A stretch of DNA of 30,282 bases. It comes from CAZNQW01 sp964575225. GTDB taxonomy: Bacteria > Chloroflexota > Anaerolineae > JAAYZQ01. Shown one piece after another: positions 1 to 7,303 of the stretch. Below the pieces are notes generated by a model. The model searched no databases, was not told where the DNA came from, and saw only the letters and a program-made list of their open reading frames with translations. The translations under genes and the position numbers were made by a program. The stretch lies in NCBI GenBank assembly GCA_964575225.1, contig CAZNQW010000019.1:1-30282 (forward strand). Direction: 5' to 3'. The stretch's first letter is position 1. The number at the start of each line of letters is the position of its first letter.

Positions 1-690
1 TCGGGCGGCACGGGCTCGTCGATTCGGCGTTGCAGCGGCGGCGCGGCGGGCGGCACGGGCATGTCGGGCGCCGGCGTATCGATCGCTCGCGGCGGTTGTT
101 CTGCTTCGCGCTCGGGCGGTGAGGGTTCGTCGGCGTGTCGCTGCAGCGGCGGCGCGGCGGGCGGCGAGGGCATGTCGGGCGCCGGCGTCTCAGCCGTGTG
201 CGGCGACTGTTCTGCTTCGCGCTCGGGCGGTGAGGGTTCGTCGATTCGGCGTTGCAGAGGCGGCGCGGCAGGCGGTAAGGGCATGTCGGGCGCCGGCGTC
301 TCAGCCGTGTGCGGCGCAGGTAGCGGCGCAGTTTGCGGCGGCTGTTCTGCTTCGTGCTCGGGCGGCACGGGCTCGTCGATTCGGCGTTGCAGCGGCGGCG
401 CGGCGGGCGGCAAGGGCATGTCGGGCGCCGGTGTCTCGGCTGTTCGCGGCGCAGGTAGCGGCGCAATTTGCGGCGGTTGTTCCGCCACCGGCTTGGGCGG
501 CGAGGGTTCGTCGGCGCGGCGCTGCAGCGGTGGCGCGGCAGGCGGCAAGGGCATGTCGGGTGCCACCGGCTCGGGCGCTCGCGGCGCAGCTTGCGGCGGC
601 AGTTCTGCTTCGCGCTCGGGCGGCACGGGCTCCTCGGCGCGGTGTTGCAGCGGTGGCGCGGCGGGCGGCGAGGGCAGGCGGGGCTGTGGC
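1..690 (-). repeat. Tandem coding repeats in the Pro-rich protein gene
   Basis: Imperfect tandem repeats of 111, 111, 135, 135 and about 123 bp can be followed by the recurring plus-strand word atgtcgggcgccgg and variants at 61, 172, 283, 418 and 553, with a degenerate copy near 676. All periods are multiples of three and keep the minus-strand frame open. The DNA is extremely GC-rich. The array continues beyond the left edge. Confidence 0.85.
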
Positions 691-1505
691 CATGTTTGCT
701 CCGGCTCTAGCTCCTCCGCTGCGGGCATTTCCGTCCAGCGTTGCACGGGCGGTGGGGCAGGGGCCAGCGGTCTGGCGGGCGCCTCCGCCTTTGGCGGAGC
801 CTCGGTTGCGCGGCGTTGCTCCGGCAGCACAGAGGTCTCGATGGGCTGCGGCGCAGAGAGCGGCAGCGCCTCCGCCTCTCTCTCAGGTGGCAAGGACTCC
901 TCGTTGGTCAGGGCCTGGGCTGGTTGTCCAGGTGTCTTCCCACCTGGTGTGATCTCCTCAATCCGCGACATGGGGCGGATGTTTCGCTGGCGCTGAACGG
1001 TTCTGGGCGGAGGTTGTGGCCTGGGCCCAGGTGGTGATGTTGGGGCAGGTGGGGCGTAAATATTGGGTGGTGTGGTCTCGACCGGACGGATAATGCCTGG
1101 TTCGGCGGCGCCGACCGGCGCCAGAATGAGGTCGGTCCCCTCATCGGGACCGGTTTCTCCTGTTTCAACCTGGTATTTGGCTGTGAGGGGTTCGTGGCGC
1201 TGCAGGATCTCGCCCGCAAAGCGATCCAAGGCCAGAGGCGCAGCCGGAATTGCCTCAGGGCGCATAGCCTTGGCGGTCTGTAATGTGCGGCCAATTCGAT
1301 CCAGGCACGTGCGGGTATTTTGGACAGAAAACGCTGTTGTGCGTAGCGGGCCGGCACTGCCCGATGCCGAGCCAGCTTCCAACGATCGCTGCACCCAGGG
1401 GGATAGCGTTGCTTTCCCCTGGCCGGATCGATTGGCCAAGGATTGAGCCCAGTCGCTCAGTATCGAGTTCGAGTCGGATTCGAAATCGGGCGTTTTCTCT
1501 GACAT
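1..1505 (-). CDS. Proline-rich tandem-repeat protein of the eCIS operon (partial, runs off left edge)
   Basis: An open frame runs from an ATG at 1505 to base 1 with no stop, giving at least 501 residues; the C-terminus is outside the window. The ATG lies 4 bases after the stop codon of tail tube 2, so the two are co-transcribed. Residues about 1-130 are non-repetitive and about 130-270 are Pro/Glu-rich. From about residue 272 the protein consists of units of 37-45 residues built on the core MPLPPAAPPLQRRIDEP followed by acidic Glu/Pro and Pro/Ala stretches. No catalytic motif is visible. Position in the operon indicates a particle-associated role, for example a linker, scaffold or fibre-like element, but that is inference. 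The VQR/LQR motifs recur in the DUF4157 protein of the same operon. The repeats are also strong at DNA level, so copy number may vary between strains. Confidence 0.8.
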   Translation of the reverse strand, partial: MSEKTPDFESDSNSILSDWAQSLANRSGQGKATLSPWVQRSLEAGSASGSAGPLRTTAFSVQNTRTCLDRIGRTLQTAKAMRPEAIPAAPLALDRFAGEILQRHEPLTAKYQVETGETGPDEGTDLILAPVGAAEPGIIRPVETTPPNIYAPPAPTSPPGPRPQPPPRTVQRQRNIRPMSRIEEITPGGKTPGQPAQALTNEESLPPEREAEALPLSAPQPIETSVLPEQRRATEAPPKAEAPARPLAPAPPPVQRWTEMPAAEELEPEQTWPQPRLPSPPAAPPLQHRAEEPVPPEREAELPPQAAPRAPEPVAPDMPLPPAAPPLQRRADEPSPPKPVAEQPPQIAPLPAPRTAETPAPDMPLPPAAPPLQRRIDEPVPPEHEAEQPPQTAPLPAPHTAETPAPDMPLPPAAPPLQRRIDEPSPPEREAEQSPHTAETPAPDMPSPPAAPPLQRHADEPSPPEREAEQPPRAIDTPAPDMPVPPAAPPLQRRIDEPVPP

Positions 1506-1509
1506 TCCC

Positions 1510-1968
1510 TTATTTGGCCAGTGTCAAGCCGTGGTGGGCGATTTCCAGGGTTTCGATGGCTGCCTGGCTGGCTTCTGAATTCAAAGTGGGTCCTTCCCAT
1601 TTGACCGGAAAGCCTTTGACGACGTTCCAGGTTTTCACCACCTGACCATCGATGCCGCGTAAAAGAATCGAAAAGTCCTTGCGCGTTACCTTGCCGTCGT
1701 ACAACCCTTCCTGGTACCAGTCCCAGACACTGGTCGATAGAACTGTGCCATACTTGAGCACGATGTTGGAGTAGCGATTGCGGCCGGGCAGAATGTGCAC
1801 ATAGTCGTTGACGCCGCCTTCTTCTACTTCTTCCACCCGGCGCTCCAGGCGCAAGCCGCTGCACTCTTTGAATTCGGCTTCGACGATGCCGTTGATCTCG
1901 ATCCAGAATTTGAAAACCGGAATTGGATTGGCATCCCCTGCCAGTTTTGTGACAAATGACTTGGCCAA
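1510..1968 (-). CDS. eCIS/phage tail tube protein 2 (gp19-like)
   Basis: This 152-residue protein has the layout of T4 gp19-type tube proteins of contractile injection systems (Pvc1/Pvc5, Afp1/Afp5). The N-terminal part contains FKFWIEINGIVEAEFKECSG, the usual strand leading into the ECSGL turn. A central IVLKYG followed by VWDWYQEG and a C-terminal strand-helix segment complete the family pattern. It forms stacked hexameric rings of the inner tube. The start codon is TTG at 1968, supported by an AGGAG seven bases upstream; no ATG in frame fits as well. It is the second tube gene of the locus. Injection systems commonly keep one major tube paralogue plus others near the baseplate, so this may be a baseplate-proximal ring. 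Confidence 0.9.
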   Translation of the reverse strand: MAKSFVTKLAGDANPIPVFKFWIEINGIVEAEFKECSGLRLERRVEEVEEGGVNDYVHILPGRNRYSNIVLKYGTVLSTSVWDWYQEGLYDGKVTRKDFSILLRGIDGQVVKTWNVVKGFPVKWEGPTLNSEASQAAIETLEIAHHGLTLAK

Positions 1969-2089
1969 TTTCTCACTCCTTGGCGCTCATCCGCAAAACC
2001 CTTGTGACAGAGCCCCGGGGGAACTTGCCAGACCCCAAATTGAGGTCGTGGTGTTTCTGGGTGTCCAGACTCGGCTGCACATCACTCTG

Positions 2090-2245
2090 TCACCGCGCCT
2101 GATTTCGTCCCAGGCGTTCACGCTCCAACCGGGCCTCTTCCAGCAAAAGCCGGAAAACCCGCTCGGCTAATGCCTCCAGATTGATGGTTTTTCCCGTTGG
2201 CTCGCCGGGTTTGTCTTCCCGACCAGGTTGTTCCGTCTCAGTCAT
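2090..2245 (-). CDS. Small conserved-looking eCIS protein, 51 aa
   Basis: A 51-codon ORF starts with ATG at 2245, 22 bases after the DUF6760 stop, and ends with TGA at 2090. The N-terminal 20 residues are polar and disordered-looking. The rest is an amphipathic helix, INLEALAERVFRLLLEEARL, followed by a basic ERERLGR tail. As far as I recall, small proteins with this LAExVxRLLxEExRLERERLG pattern occur between DUF6760 and the second tube gene in other eCIS loci. Function is unknown; a tail-assembly or tube-baseplate adaptor role is only suggested by position. The Shine-Dalgarno match is poor (GGGAGA about 12 bases upstream), so translation may depend on coupling. Confidence 0.65.
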   Translation of the reverse strand: MTETEQPGREDKPGEPTGKTINLEALAERVFRLLLEEARLERERLGRNQAR

Positions 2246-2267
2246 ACAGAATGCTGTCTCCCGACGG

Positions 2268-2486
2268 CTAGGCGCCGGGCTCTTCGCTCAGCCTGCGATT
2301 GATTTTGGCTATCTCTTCCACCCACCGCTGGCGCTCTCCGTGTTCCATGTTCATCACGTCGAGGCGCGGCCAGTGAAAGTGATAAGCGATGTAGGCTACC
2401 TCCTCGTGCAGGCGGTCGAGGGGGTAGCCTACGATCCCCCCAGTTCGGCCAGATCGACCTCGAACTTGGTTTGGCACTCGGGACAC
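2268..2486 (-). CDS. DUF6760 family eCIS protein
   Basis: The recognisable part is YPLDRLHEEVAYIAYHFHWP, then a segment ending RQRWVEEI, which is the hallmark of the small DUF6760 proteins found in eCIS loci. It is probably a tail-assembly chaperone-type factor, comparable in place to the second tail-assembly gene between tube and tape measure in myophages; that role is inferred. The frame overlaps the end of the upstream tail-assembly gene. Candidate starts are GTG at 2486 or GTG at 2477, both inside the upstream gene and without a clear ribosome binding site. The conserved domain begins only about 20 codons in, so the true start is uncertain and could involve translational coupling or a programmed shift. 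Confidence 0.75.
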   Translation of the reverse strand: MSRVPNQVRGRSGRTGGIVGYPLDRLHEEVAYIAYHFHWPRLDVMNMEHGERQRWVEEIAKINRRLSEEPGA

Positions 2487-2797
2487 GTCAACTCGATGAT
2501 GCTCGTTCCCTGTTCGTTGATCTGCCGATAGAAGGCCTGCAGATAGGCTAGATCGGCGGCAAAGAGATTCTCGATGACGCTGGTAGAAACCTGGGGCAGA
2601 TTGCCGAGCTTGACAACGACCCGCGATAGCAGAATGATCACCAGGTAGGCCTGGTTCGAGCGCACGCGCAGGTCACGCAAGGGGGCAATTTCGTCCATGG
2701 CTGTGGCCAGGCGCATGACGCCCGTGCGATGCAGGTTGCCTGCCTGGTCCACGTATCCCCTAGGTAGAGTAAATTCGAATTCAGTCTGCAGGCTCAT
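2429..2797 (-). CDS. eCIS phage tail assembly protein, 122 aa
   Basis: It encodes 122 residues beginning MSLQTEFEFTLPRGYVD, with a middle segment LRVRSNQAYLVIILLSRVVV and a C-terminal CPEC motif (Cys105, Cys108). The opening and the helical centre match phage tail assembly proteins of the Mu gp41/gpE-like type that sit between tube and tape-measure genes and act as tape-measure chaperones. The pair of cysteines is half of a zinc knuckle, so a metal site would need dimerisation or a partner. The ATG at 2797 is preceded by GAGGAAGT. The gene lies 172 bases downstream of tube 1 and its end overlaps the DUF6760 frame, the arrangement in which frameshift-linked tail chaperones occur in phages. Confidence 0.75.
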   Translation of the reverse strand: MSLQTEFEFTLPRGYVDQAGNLHRTGVMRLATAMDEIAPLRDLRVRSNQAYLVIILLSRVVVKLGNLPQVSTSVIENLFAADLAYLQAFYRQINEQGTSIIELTCPECQTKFEVDLAELGGS

Positions 2798-2969
2798 ACT
2801 TCCTCTCTATACTGGTCTTGTAGAGTAGAATTCCCGATCTGCTTGACGATTGAGCGACGCCCCGCTCGGGAATCACTGGCGAATGGGGCGCGCCCCCCCC
2901 GGTGGTTGTCCTGAGCTTTGTGTGCGTGGGTGCAAGGCACCCCTAAGGACCCGCCCGTCGCCGCCCGAA
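2798..2969. other. Intergenic gap between tube 1 and tail-assembly gene
   Basis: This 172-base gap is the largest break among the tail genes apart from the one before the sheath. It contains the perfect palindrome GGGGCGCGCCCC (2885-2896) and an ATTCCCGA/TCGGGAAT inverted repeat (about 2830-2872). No U-tract follows either element on the minus strand. They could be an RNA-stability or partial-termination element that keeps tube transcript levels above those of downstream genes, but this is speculative. No coding frame was found. Confidence 0.4.
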
Positions 2970-3449
2970 TTAGGTCGCGCGATACATCCCCTCATGCACG
3001 ATGGTGACTTCTTCCACGCCAAACTCGTTGCTGTCGGATTTGAGGTTGGGCCCACTGACCTTGGACGGCCAGGCGTTTTCAAAGGACCACTTGGCCACCT
3101 CAGTCTCGTAATCGCGGCTGAGCATGATGATGGAGCAGGTTTGGCGGGCATCGCTCATTTTCCCCAGAACTACCTGATCTCGCCAATCCCAGATGGTCAT
3201 GTCGGATGTGATACCCCGCTTGAGGGTGACGTCGCCCCATTTCAACCGACCGGGGATCTTGCGAACGATCTCATGTCCTTTGTCATCCACCACCTTGTGC
3301 TCGATGATATCGTGCTCGGAACCGATGCCGGAGCACTCGGTAAAGTAGCCGACGATCCGGTTGCCGAGATCGAGACGAAAATTAAAACCAAGAAGGGGAT
3401 CCTCTGAGGGACTGGCATCCCTCTTGCTCAGATAGGGATTTGCTGGCAT
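2970..3449 (-). CDS. eCIS/phage tail tube protein 1 (gp19-like)
   Basis: This 159-residue tube protein shows FNFRLDLGNRIVGYFTECSG near the N-terminus, then VTLKRGITSDMTIWDWRDQV in the middle. The C-terminal region has WPSKVSGPNL followed by a VEEVTIVHEG strand. This is the complete pattern of the hexamer-forming inner tube of contractile systems (Pvc1/Afp1, T4 gp19). It follows the sheath gene directly, the usual order for the major tube subunit, so it is probably the main tube building block. The ATG at 3449 has a strong GGAGG ten bases upstream. It differs clearly from tube 2 at 1510-1968 in sequence, so the two are old paralogues rather than a recent duplication. Confidence 0.93.
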   Translation of the reverse strand: MPANPYLSKRDASPSEDPLLGFNFRLDLGNRIVGYFTECSGIGSEHDIIEHKVVDDKGHEIVRKIPGRLKWGDVTLKRGITSDMTIWDWRDQVVLGKMSDARQTCSIIMLSRDYETEVAKWSFENAWPSKVSGPNLKSDSNEFGVEEVTIVHEGMYRAT

Positions 3450-3520
3450 TTTGTTGAGCCTCCTACACTAGCATGTTTTGATTCGGGTCTGTTTCATCCA
3501 GGTAGAACCCGCGGTCAGGG

Positions 3521-5158
3521 CTATCCGCCGCCTGCCCACTGGCTGATGCGGAAGATGACGAATTCGGCGGGCTTGACCGGGCACATGCCGATTTCGATGA
3601 TCAGTCGGCCAAGGTCACGGGATTCGGGTGGGTTGAGTTCGGCATCGCACTTGACGTAAAAGGCCTGGCCGGGGCTCGCACCAAAGAGCGCACCATCGCT
3701 CCAGACTGTGGTCAAGAAGGATGTGACGTCTCGCTGCACGCGGAACCACAGGAACGGATCATTGGGTTCAAAGACTACCCACTGGGTGCCGTTCTCAATC
3801 GACTTTTCGACAAAGTTGAACAACCGCCGGACGTTGATATACCGCCACGAGGGATTGCTGGATAGGGTGCGGGCGCCCCAGACTCGGATACCGCGTCCAG
3901 GAAAGGCGCGGATGCAGTTGACGCCATTGGGATTCAACGTATCCTGCTCGCCCTTGGTGCAGTTATAGGCCAGGCCGGTGGCCCCCAATACGACTTCGTT
4001 GGCAGGCGCCTTGTGCACGCCCCGGGTGTTGTCGTTGCGTGCCCAAATGCCGGCTACGTGGCCGCTTGGCGGAACAAGAATGGGCCGGTTCTGGATAGGA
4101 TCGTCCACCTGGACCCAGGGCCAGTAGAGAGCCGCGTAGCTCGAGTCATAGCCGGTAATGTTCATTCGCCAGTCTTTGATCTCTTGCGGCGTGGCGTTGG
4201 GCGGCGGGTCGATGATGGCAACCCGATCTCCCAGCCGCTCGCAATGGCCGATCATGGCCGTCTGCACGGCCTTGACCATATCCAGGTTCAAGGTCTCGCC
4301 GGGCGGGGTAGACATCAGATCGGGAACGCATACCATCGTGACGTCATCTAGGGCTTCCAACCCTTCTACGCCCGAACGTTCGACCACGTCACCCTTGAAC
4401 TCGGACGAGGTAGCCGGCAGTAACTGGGCTTTTTCCAGATTCAGGGATTGCTGTTGGCTGACTGGCCAGACTTTGGCCAGCGGGGCGGTGACATCGGGGA
4501 TGATCAGGTCGATCAACTCCGGAGCTTTGTTGTTCTTGAAAGAAACCTGTACCTGTTTGGCGCCATCCTCTTCGAGTTCGACGAGGGTGACACCCGACAG
4601 GACTTCTTTAACCTGCCAGGCGCCGCTCACTCCCTGCCGCTCGACGGTCATGGTGAAGGGCTGGAGTCCGTCCCCTTCACCAGCGGCCCCTTCCTCTTCC
4701 CCCTCTTTGGTCTTGCCTTTGCCTTTGGCCGCTGGGGGTTCGGGCACATCTACCTTTACGCGCAAACGCAATCCATCAAACCCGGCCTGCTTGGCACGGG
4801 CGATCAGGTGCGGTTTTCCGTCGGCGCTCAACAGGGGTACCTGGGCATTTCCGATGGTCTTCACGCTCACGACGTAGCACCGCGAACCGCCATTGTGAAA
4901 GTAGCCGTACACGGCATGGGGCATGTAGGCACCTTCCACAAAGCCGCCAAAACGCTGTGCGTACTGGGTCCAGTTGGTGACCAACTGCGGTTTGTTGAGC
5001 AAGTCCTCGGTGATCAACTCGCCATCTACTTCGCGTTGGTATTCGGCCCTTTCGGAGAAACCGACGAAAGCAGCCATGGCGGTGCCCACCCCTTCGATGG
5101 GCTTCGGTCCACGGTCAACCTCTTCGACGTAGACGCCAGGCGATAGGTATTCTGGCAT
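3521..5158 (-). CDS. eCIS contractile tail sheath protein
   Basis: This 545-residue protein begins MPEYLSPGVYVEEVDRGPKP, the standard start of sheath proteins of phage tails, PVCs and related systems. Its C-terminal third has the conserved sheath core, including GIRVWGARTLSSNPSWRYIN, then the VVFEPNDPFLWFRVQRDV stretch. It ends in a segment containing RLIIEIGMCPVKPAEFVIFR, which includes the donor strand linking neighbouring subunits. It polymerises around the tube and contracts to drive it into a target. AAGGAGG lies five bases before the ATG. Residues about 139-164 form a low-complexity Lys/Glu/Gly insert within the variable outer domain. Only one sheath gene is present in view, whereas Afp/PVC loci carry several. 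Confidence 0.96.
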   Translation of the reverse strand: MPEYLSPGVYVEEVDRGPKPIEGVGTAMAAFVGFSERAEYQREVDGELITEDLLNKPQLVTNWTQYAQRFGGFVEGAYMPHAVYGYFHNGGSRCYVVSVKTIGNAQVPLLSADGKPHLIARAKQAGFDGLRLRVKVDVPEPPAAKGKGKTKEGEEEGAAGEGDGLQPFTMTVERQGVSGAWQVKEVLSGVTLVELEEDGAKQVQVSFKNNKAPELIDLIIPDVTAPLAKVWPVSQQQSLNLEKAQLLPATSSEFKGDVVERSGVEGLEALDDVTMVCVPDLMSTPPGETLNLDMVKAVQTAMIGHCERLGDRVAIIDPPPNATPQEIKDWRMNITGYDSSYAALYWPWVQVDDPIQNRPILVPPSGHVAGIWARNDNTRGVHKAPANEVVLGATGLAYNCTKGEQDTLNPNGVNCIRAFPGRGIRVWGARTLSSNPSWRYINVRRLFNFVEKSIENGTQWVVFEPNDPFLWFRVQRDVTSFLTTVWSDGALFGASPGQAFYVKCDAELNPPESRDLGRLIIEIGMCPVKPAEFVIFRISQWAGGG

Positions 5159-5329
5159 TTCAACCTCCTTGTTTGGATGTTACATATTGCCTGTTGCGCG
5201 CCGGAAAGCACGCGAAAAACTGCCCGCCTAGAATCAAGCTATGCTTGTGGCTATTTCACCTCCCTCCTTTGCATGGCACGCAATGCGCGGGTTGTGAAAG
5301 TACCGGGATGTGTCCTGACACATTGCGCT
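5159..5329. promoter_or_regulatory. Gap upstream of the sheath gene with a 16-bp palindrome
   Basis: This 171-base non-coding gap separates the DUF4255 gene from the sheath gene. It contains the perfect inverted repeat ATGTGTC-ct-GACACAT (5308-5323), just downstream of the DUF4255 stop. The two-base centre makes it more like a protein-binding palindrome than an RNA hairpin, though a short RNA stem is possible. I could not identify a convincing -35/-10 pair. The gap is a natural place for a second promoter or processing site allowing high-level expression of sheath and tube. Confidence 0.35.
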
Positions 5330-6172
5330 TCACACCTCCAGGTCATAATCGGCCGCCGGAACCACAATGGGGTAGCGACGGGTTGCGCGACCTGCTCCAG
5401 AAACCTCCAGGGTGTACTCGCCGGCCCGAAGGTGGCCGATGGCGAACCGGCCCTCAGGCTGAACGGGAATCTCCAGTCCCTGTTCGAGAAGGGTCAGTCG
5501 CAATTCTCCCCGATCCAAAGGCTGCTCGCTGTGCAACGTGCCGCCGATGGTCCAGTAGGAATCTAAAGCGGCCTGTGCGTCCAATTTCTGCTGCGATGGC
5601 CTTTGCGATGGCCCAACGTAAAGCTCGCGGGTGCGCACCAGCGGCGTGATGATGGGCAGATAGGGATCGATGGCTAGCGTGATGATACACACCAGGGCGG
5701 GCCGTAGTTCATTGTCAAGCACATTCCACACATCGGTTGGGTTGCCCAGCTCGTCGTATTGGGCCACCGTGATCGGGATCGGCACTTGTTGGTCCTGCAA
5801 ACTCTCCGACAGCAGCTCTTGGGGCAAATGGGGATGACGGAACAGGGCCATCAGCGTGCGGCTCAACAGCCGATGCTCATCCTCGGGTTCGGTCGCCCAG
5901 GCGGTGATCATATAGTGCAAGTCCATGCGGACGGGCTTGCGGCGTTTGGTAACAGTCCCATCCTCGTTGGGCACCATCTCCCAGGTCGGCTGCGCCTGAC
6001 GGAGTTTCTGGTTCTCGCGGATGTCGTACAAAAAGAGATTCAGCGTGGGCCGGCTTGCTCGCGCCGACCACTCGCGCTTGGGTTGGTCGAACTCGACATC
6101 CACCTCGCCATTCAGGATGGGCAGGTCGCGGATGAGAAATTGTCGCAGGACTTGATCCAGATCGTCAATCAT
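5330..6172 (-). CDS. DUF4255 eCIS tail terminator/cap protein (Pvc16-like)
   Basis: This 280-residue protein begins with a short acidic helix, IDDLDQVLRQFLIRDLP. It continues with the DUF4255 core containing LNLFLYDIRENQKLR, then DLHYMITAWATEPEDEHRLL and an RTLMALFRHP segment. DUF4255 proteins (Pvc16/Afp16) cap the distal end of the injection particle and set tube length. Residues about 200-280 form an extra domain that looks like a carboxypeptidase-regulatory-type beta sandwich, with a segment GRFAIGHLRAGEYTLEVSG. That extension is not part of the minimal cap fold and could decorate the particle end. Its start overlaps the TPR gene by eight bases, which indicates translational coupling. Confidence 0.9.
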   Translation of the reverse strand: MIDDLDQVLRQFLIRDLPILNGEVDVEFDQPKREWSARASRPTLNLFLYDIRENQKLRQAQPTWEMVPNEDGTVTKRRKPVRMDLHYMITAWATEPEDEHRLLSRTLMALFRHPHLPQELLSESLQDQQVPIPITVAQYDELGNPTDVWNVLDNELRPALVCIITLAIDPYLPIITPLVRTRELYVGPSQRPSQQKLDAQAALDSYWTIGGTLHSEQPLDRGELRLTLLEQGLEIPVQPEGRFAIGHLRAGEYTLEVSGAGRATRRYPIVVPAADYDLEV

Positions 6173-6791
6173 GGCTGCCTTGGCGGAGTTCCTCTGCCTG
6201 CTGATAGGCTTTCAGGGATGGGCCTAGTTCACCCCGTAGCCGGTGCAACAAACCGATCTGTTCCATGGCATCGGCCTGACCCGGCCCATCGTCCAGTTTG
6301 CGGCGGAGGGAAACGGCCTGATTCAGGTTTCCCTCGGCTGCGTCGTAGGAGCCCTGAAAAATGGCCAGGATGCCCAATTCCAGGAAGCTATCGGCCACAC
6401 CCGCATCATCCTTGCGTTCTTGAAAGGCATTCAACGCCTTTTCCAGGTGCTCTTGGGCTGCGGAGTAGTCGCCCATCGCCAGCCTGTCGTGAGCAGTGGC
6501 AAGGGCTTGTGGCCCAAGGTCCTCAGTAGCGCTGGGTTTCGTACCCTTTTCTGGTTCCGCATCGGCCCCTTCCAGCTCGGGCTCTGCCGGTGGCATTTGA
6601 TCACTGGTCGGTTCCTCGGGTGGTGGCTCCTTTGACCCAACCTCAGGTTCTGGCTCTGGCATGTCGTCTGTTGGATCCTTCTTTCCAGCCTCTGGCTCGG
6701 CGTTTGCGAGCTGTTCCTCCTCCGTAACTGGCTGGGACTGTGTTTCTTGTACTTGGGCCTGTTCATTGTCGGCTTGCTTTTTTCCCGGCAT
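6165..6791 (-). CDS. Acidic, TPR-repeat protein in the eCIS operon
   Basis: This protein has about 208 residues. The first 90 are low-complexity and rich in Pro/Glu/Gln, so presumably disordered. Residues about 95-205 hold three tetratricopeptide repeats, seen as the LAMGDYSAAQEHLEKAL, then LAIFQGSYDAAEGNLNQAV and GELGPSLKAYQQAEEL helices. TPRs bind peptides or partner proteins, so an adaptor or cargo-handling role in assembly is plausible. The specific function is not recognisable. I chose ATG 6791 over the in-frame GTG two codons earlier because GGAG lies seven bases upstream of that ATG. It sits between the YbjN-like gene and the DUF4255 cap gene, overlapping the latter. Confidence 0.8.
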   Translation of the reverse strand: MPGKKQADNEQAQVQETQSQPVTEEEQLANAEPEAGKKDPTDDMPEPEPEVGSKEPPPEEPTSDQMPPAEPELEGADAEPEKGTKPSATEDLGPQALATAHDRLAMGDYSAAQEHLEKALNAFQERKDDAGVADSFLELGILAIFQGSYDAAEGNLNQAVSLRRKLDDGPGQADAMEQIGLLHRLRGELGPSLKAYQQAEELRQGSHD

Positions 6792-6805
6792 TTGCACTCT
6801 CCAAC

Positions 6806-7270
6806 CTACGAGGAACTTGGTCCTTCTATCTCCGATATCACTTCAGCAGGGGAAATCTGACTGAACATCACCATCAACAGCCCGGGCAAGTAATAATCCA
6901 TCGTCTGGACGTTGATGTGTACTATGGGCTGGATGAGATCCGCGTTCAGCTTTCCGTTCCCCACGTCGATGCTGGTTTTGTACCGTACTTCGCCATCTTG
7001 GAAATCCATCTCAAAGTTGCCCACGAGCATCCCGTAGTTGACGAGAGTCAGGAACTCGGCGACGGCTACCCGGCGGTGTTCGGGTGCTATCACCGGGCAG
7101 AGGGAGTAAAACAGGAATTGCGCCTGCTCTTCCCTGACCTGAGCGATGCAGGTCCACTGCCCATTCTGCCCCTGGAATTTGACCTCTAGGATCGAGTCAT
7201 CTCCCCAGGGTGAAAGGGGCCAGCCATCATCTTGGAAAAACTGGATCACAGCCTCTAGCATCTCGCCCAT
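6806..7270 (-). CDS. YbjN-domain protein (type III chaperone-like fold) next to the DUF4157 gene
   Basis: This 154-residue protein fits the YbjN family. It has an N-terminal helix, MLEAVIQFFQDDGWPL, an alternating strand region including WTCIAQVREEQAQFLFYSL, then a helix and strand segment, VAEFLTLVNYGMLVGNFEMD. The end holds a further helix after NVQTMDYYLPGLLMVMF. YbjN proteins share the fold of type III secretion chaperones. Its location between the DUF4157 cargo-like gene and the TPR gene suggests it could be a loading chaperone, but this is inferred. ATG 7270 is preferred because GGAG lies six bases upstream; the in-frame ATG at 7276 touches that GGAG. Confidence 0.8.
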   Translation of the reverse strand: MGEMLEAVIQFFQDDGWPLSPWGDDSILEVKFQGQNGQWTCIAQVREEQAQFLFYSLCPVIAPEHRRVAVAEFLTLVNYGMLVGNFEMDFQDGEVRYKTSIDVGNGKLNADLIQPIVHINVQTMDYYLPGLLMVMFSQISPAEVISEIEGPSSS

Positions 7271-7303
7271 CGTCATCTCCGATGAATCATCTGGCAGAAC
7301 CCT

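Noticed and set aside
61..996. Plus-strand Gly/Ser/Cys-rich frame of 311 codons and overlapping Ala/Arg-rich frames in the same place
   Set aside because: These are shadows of the GC-rich minus-strand Pro-rich repeat gene, which is in the operon, starts right after tube 2 and has no stop.
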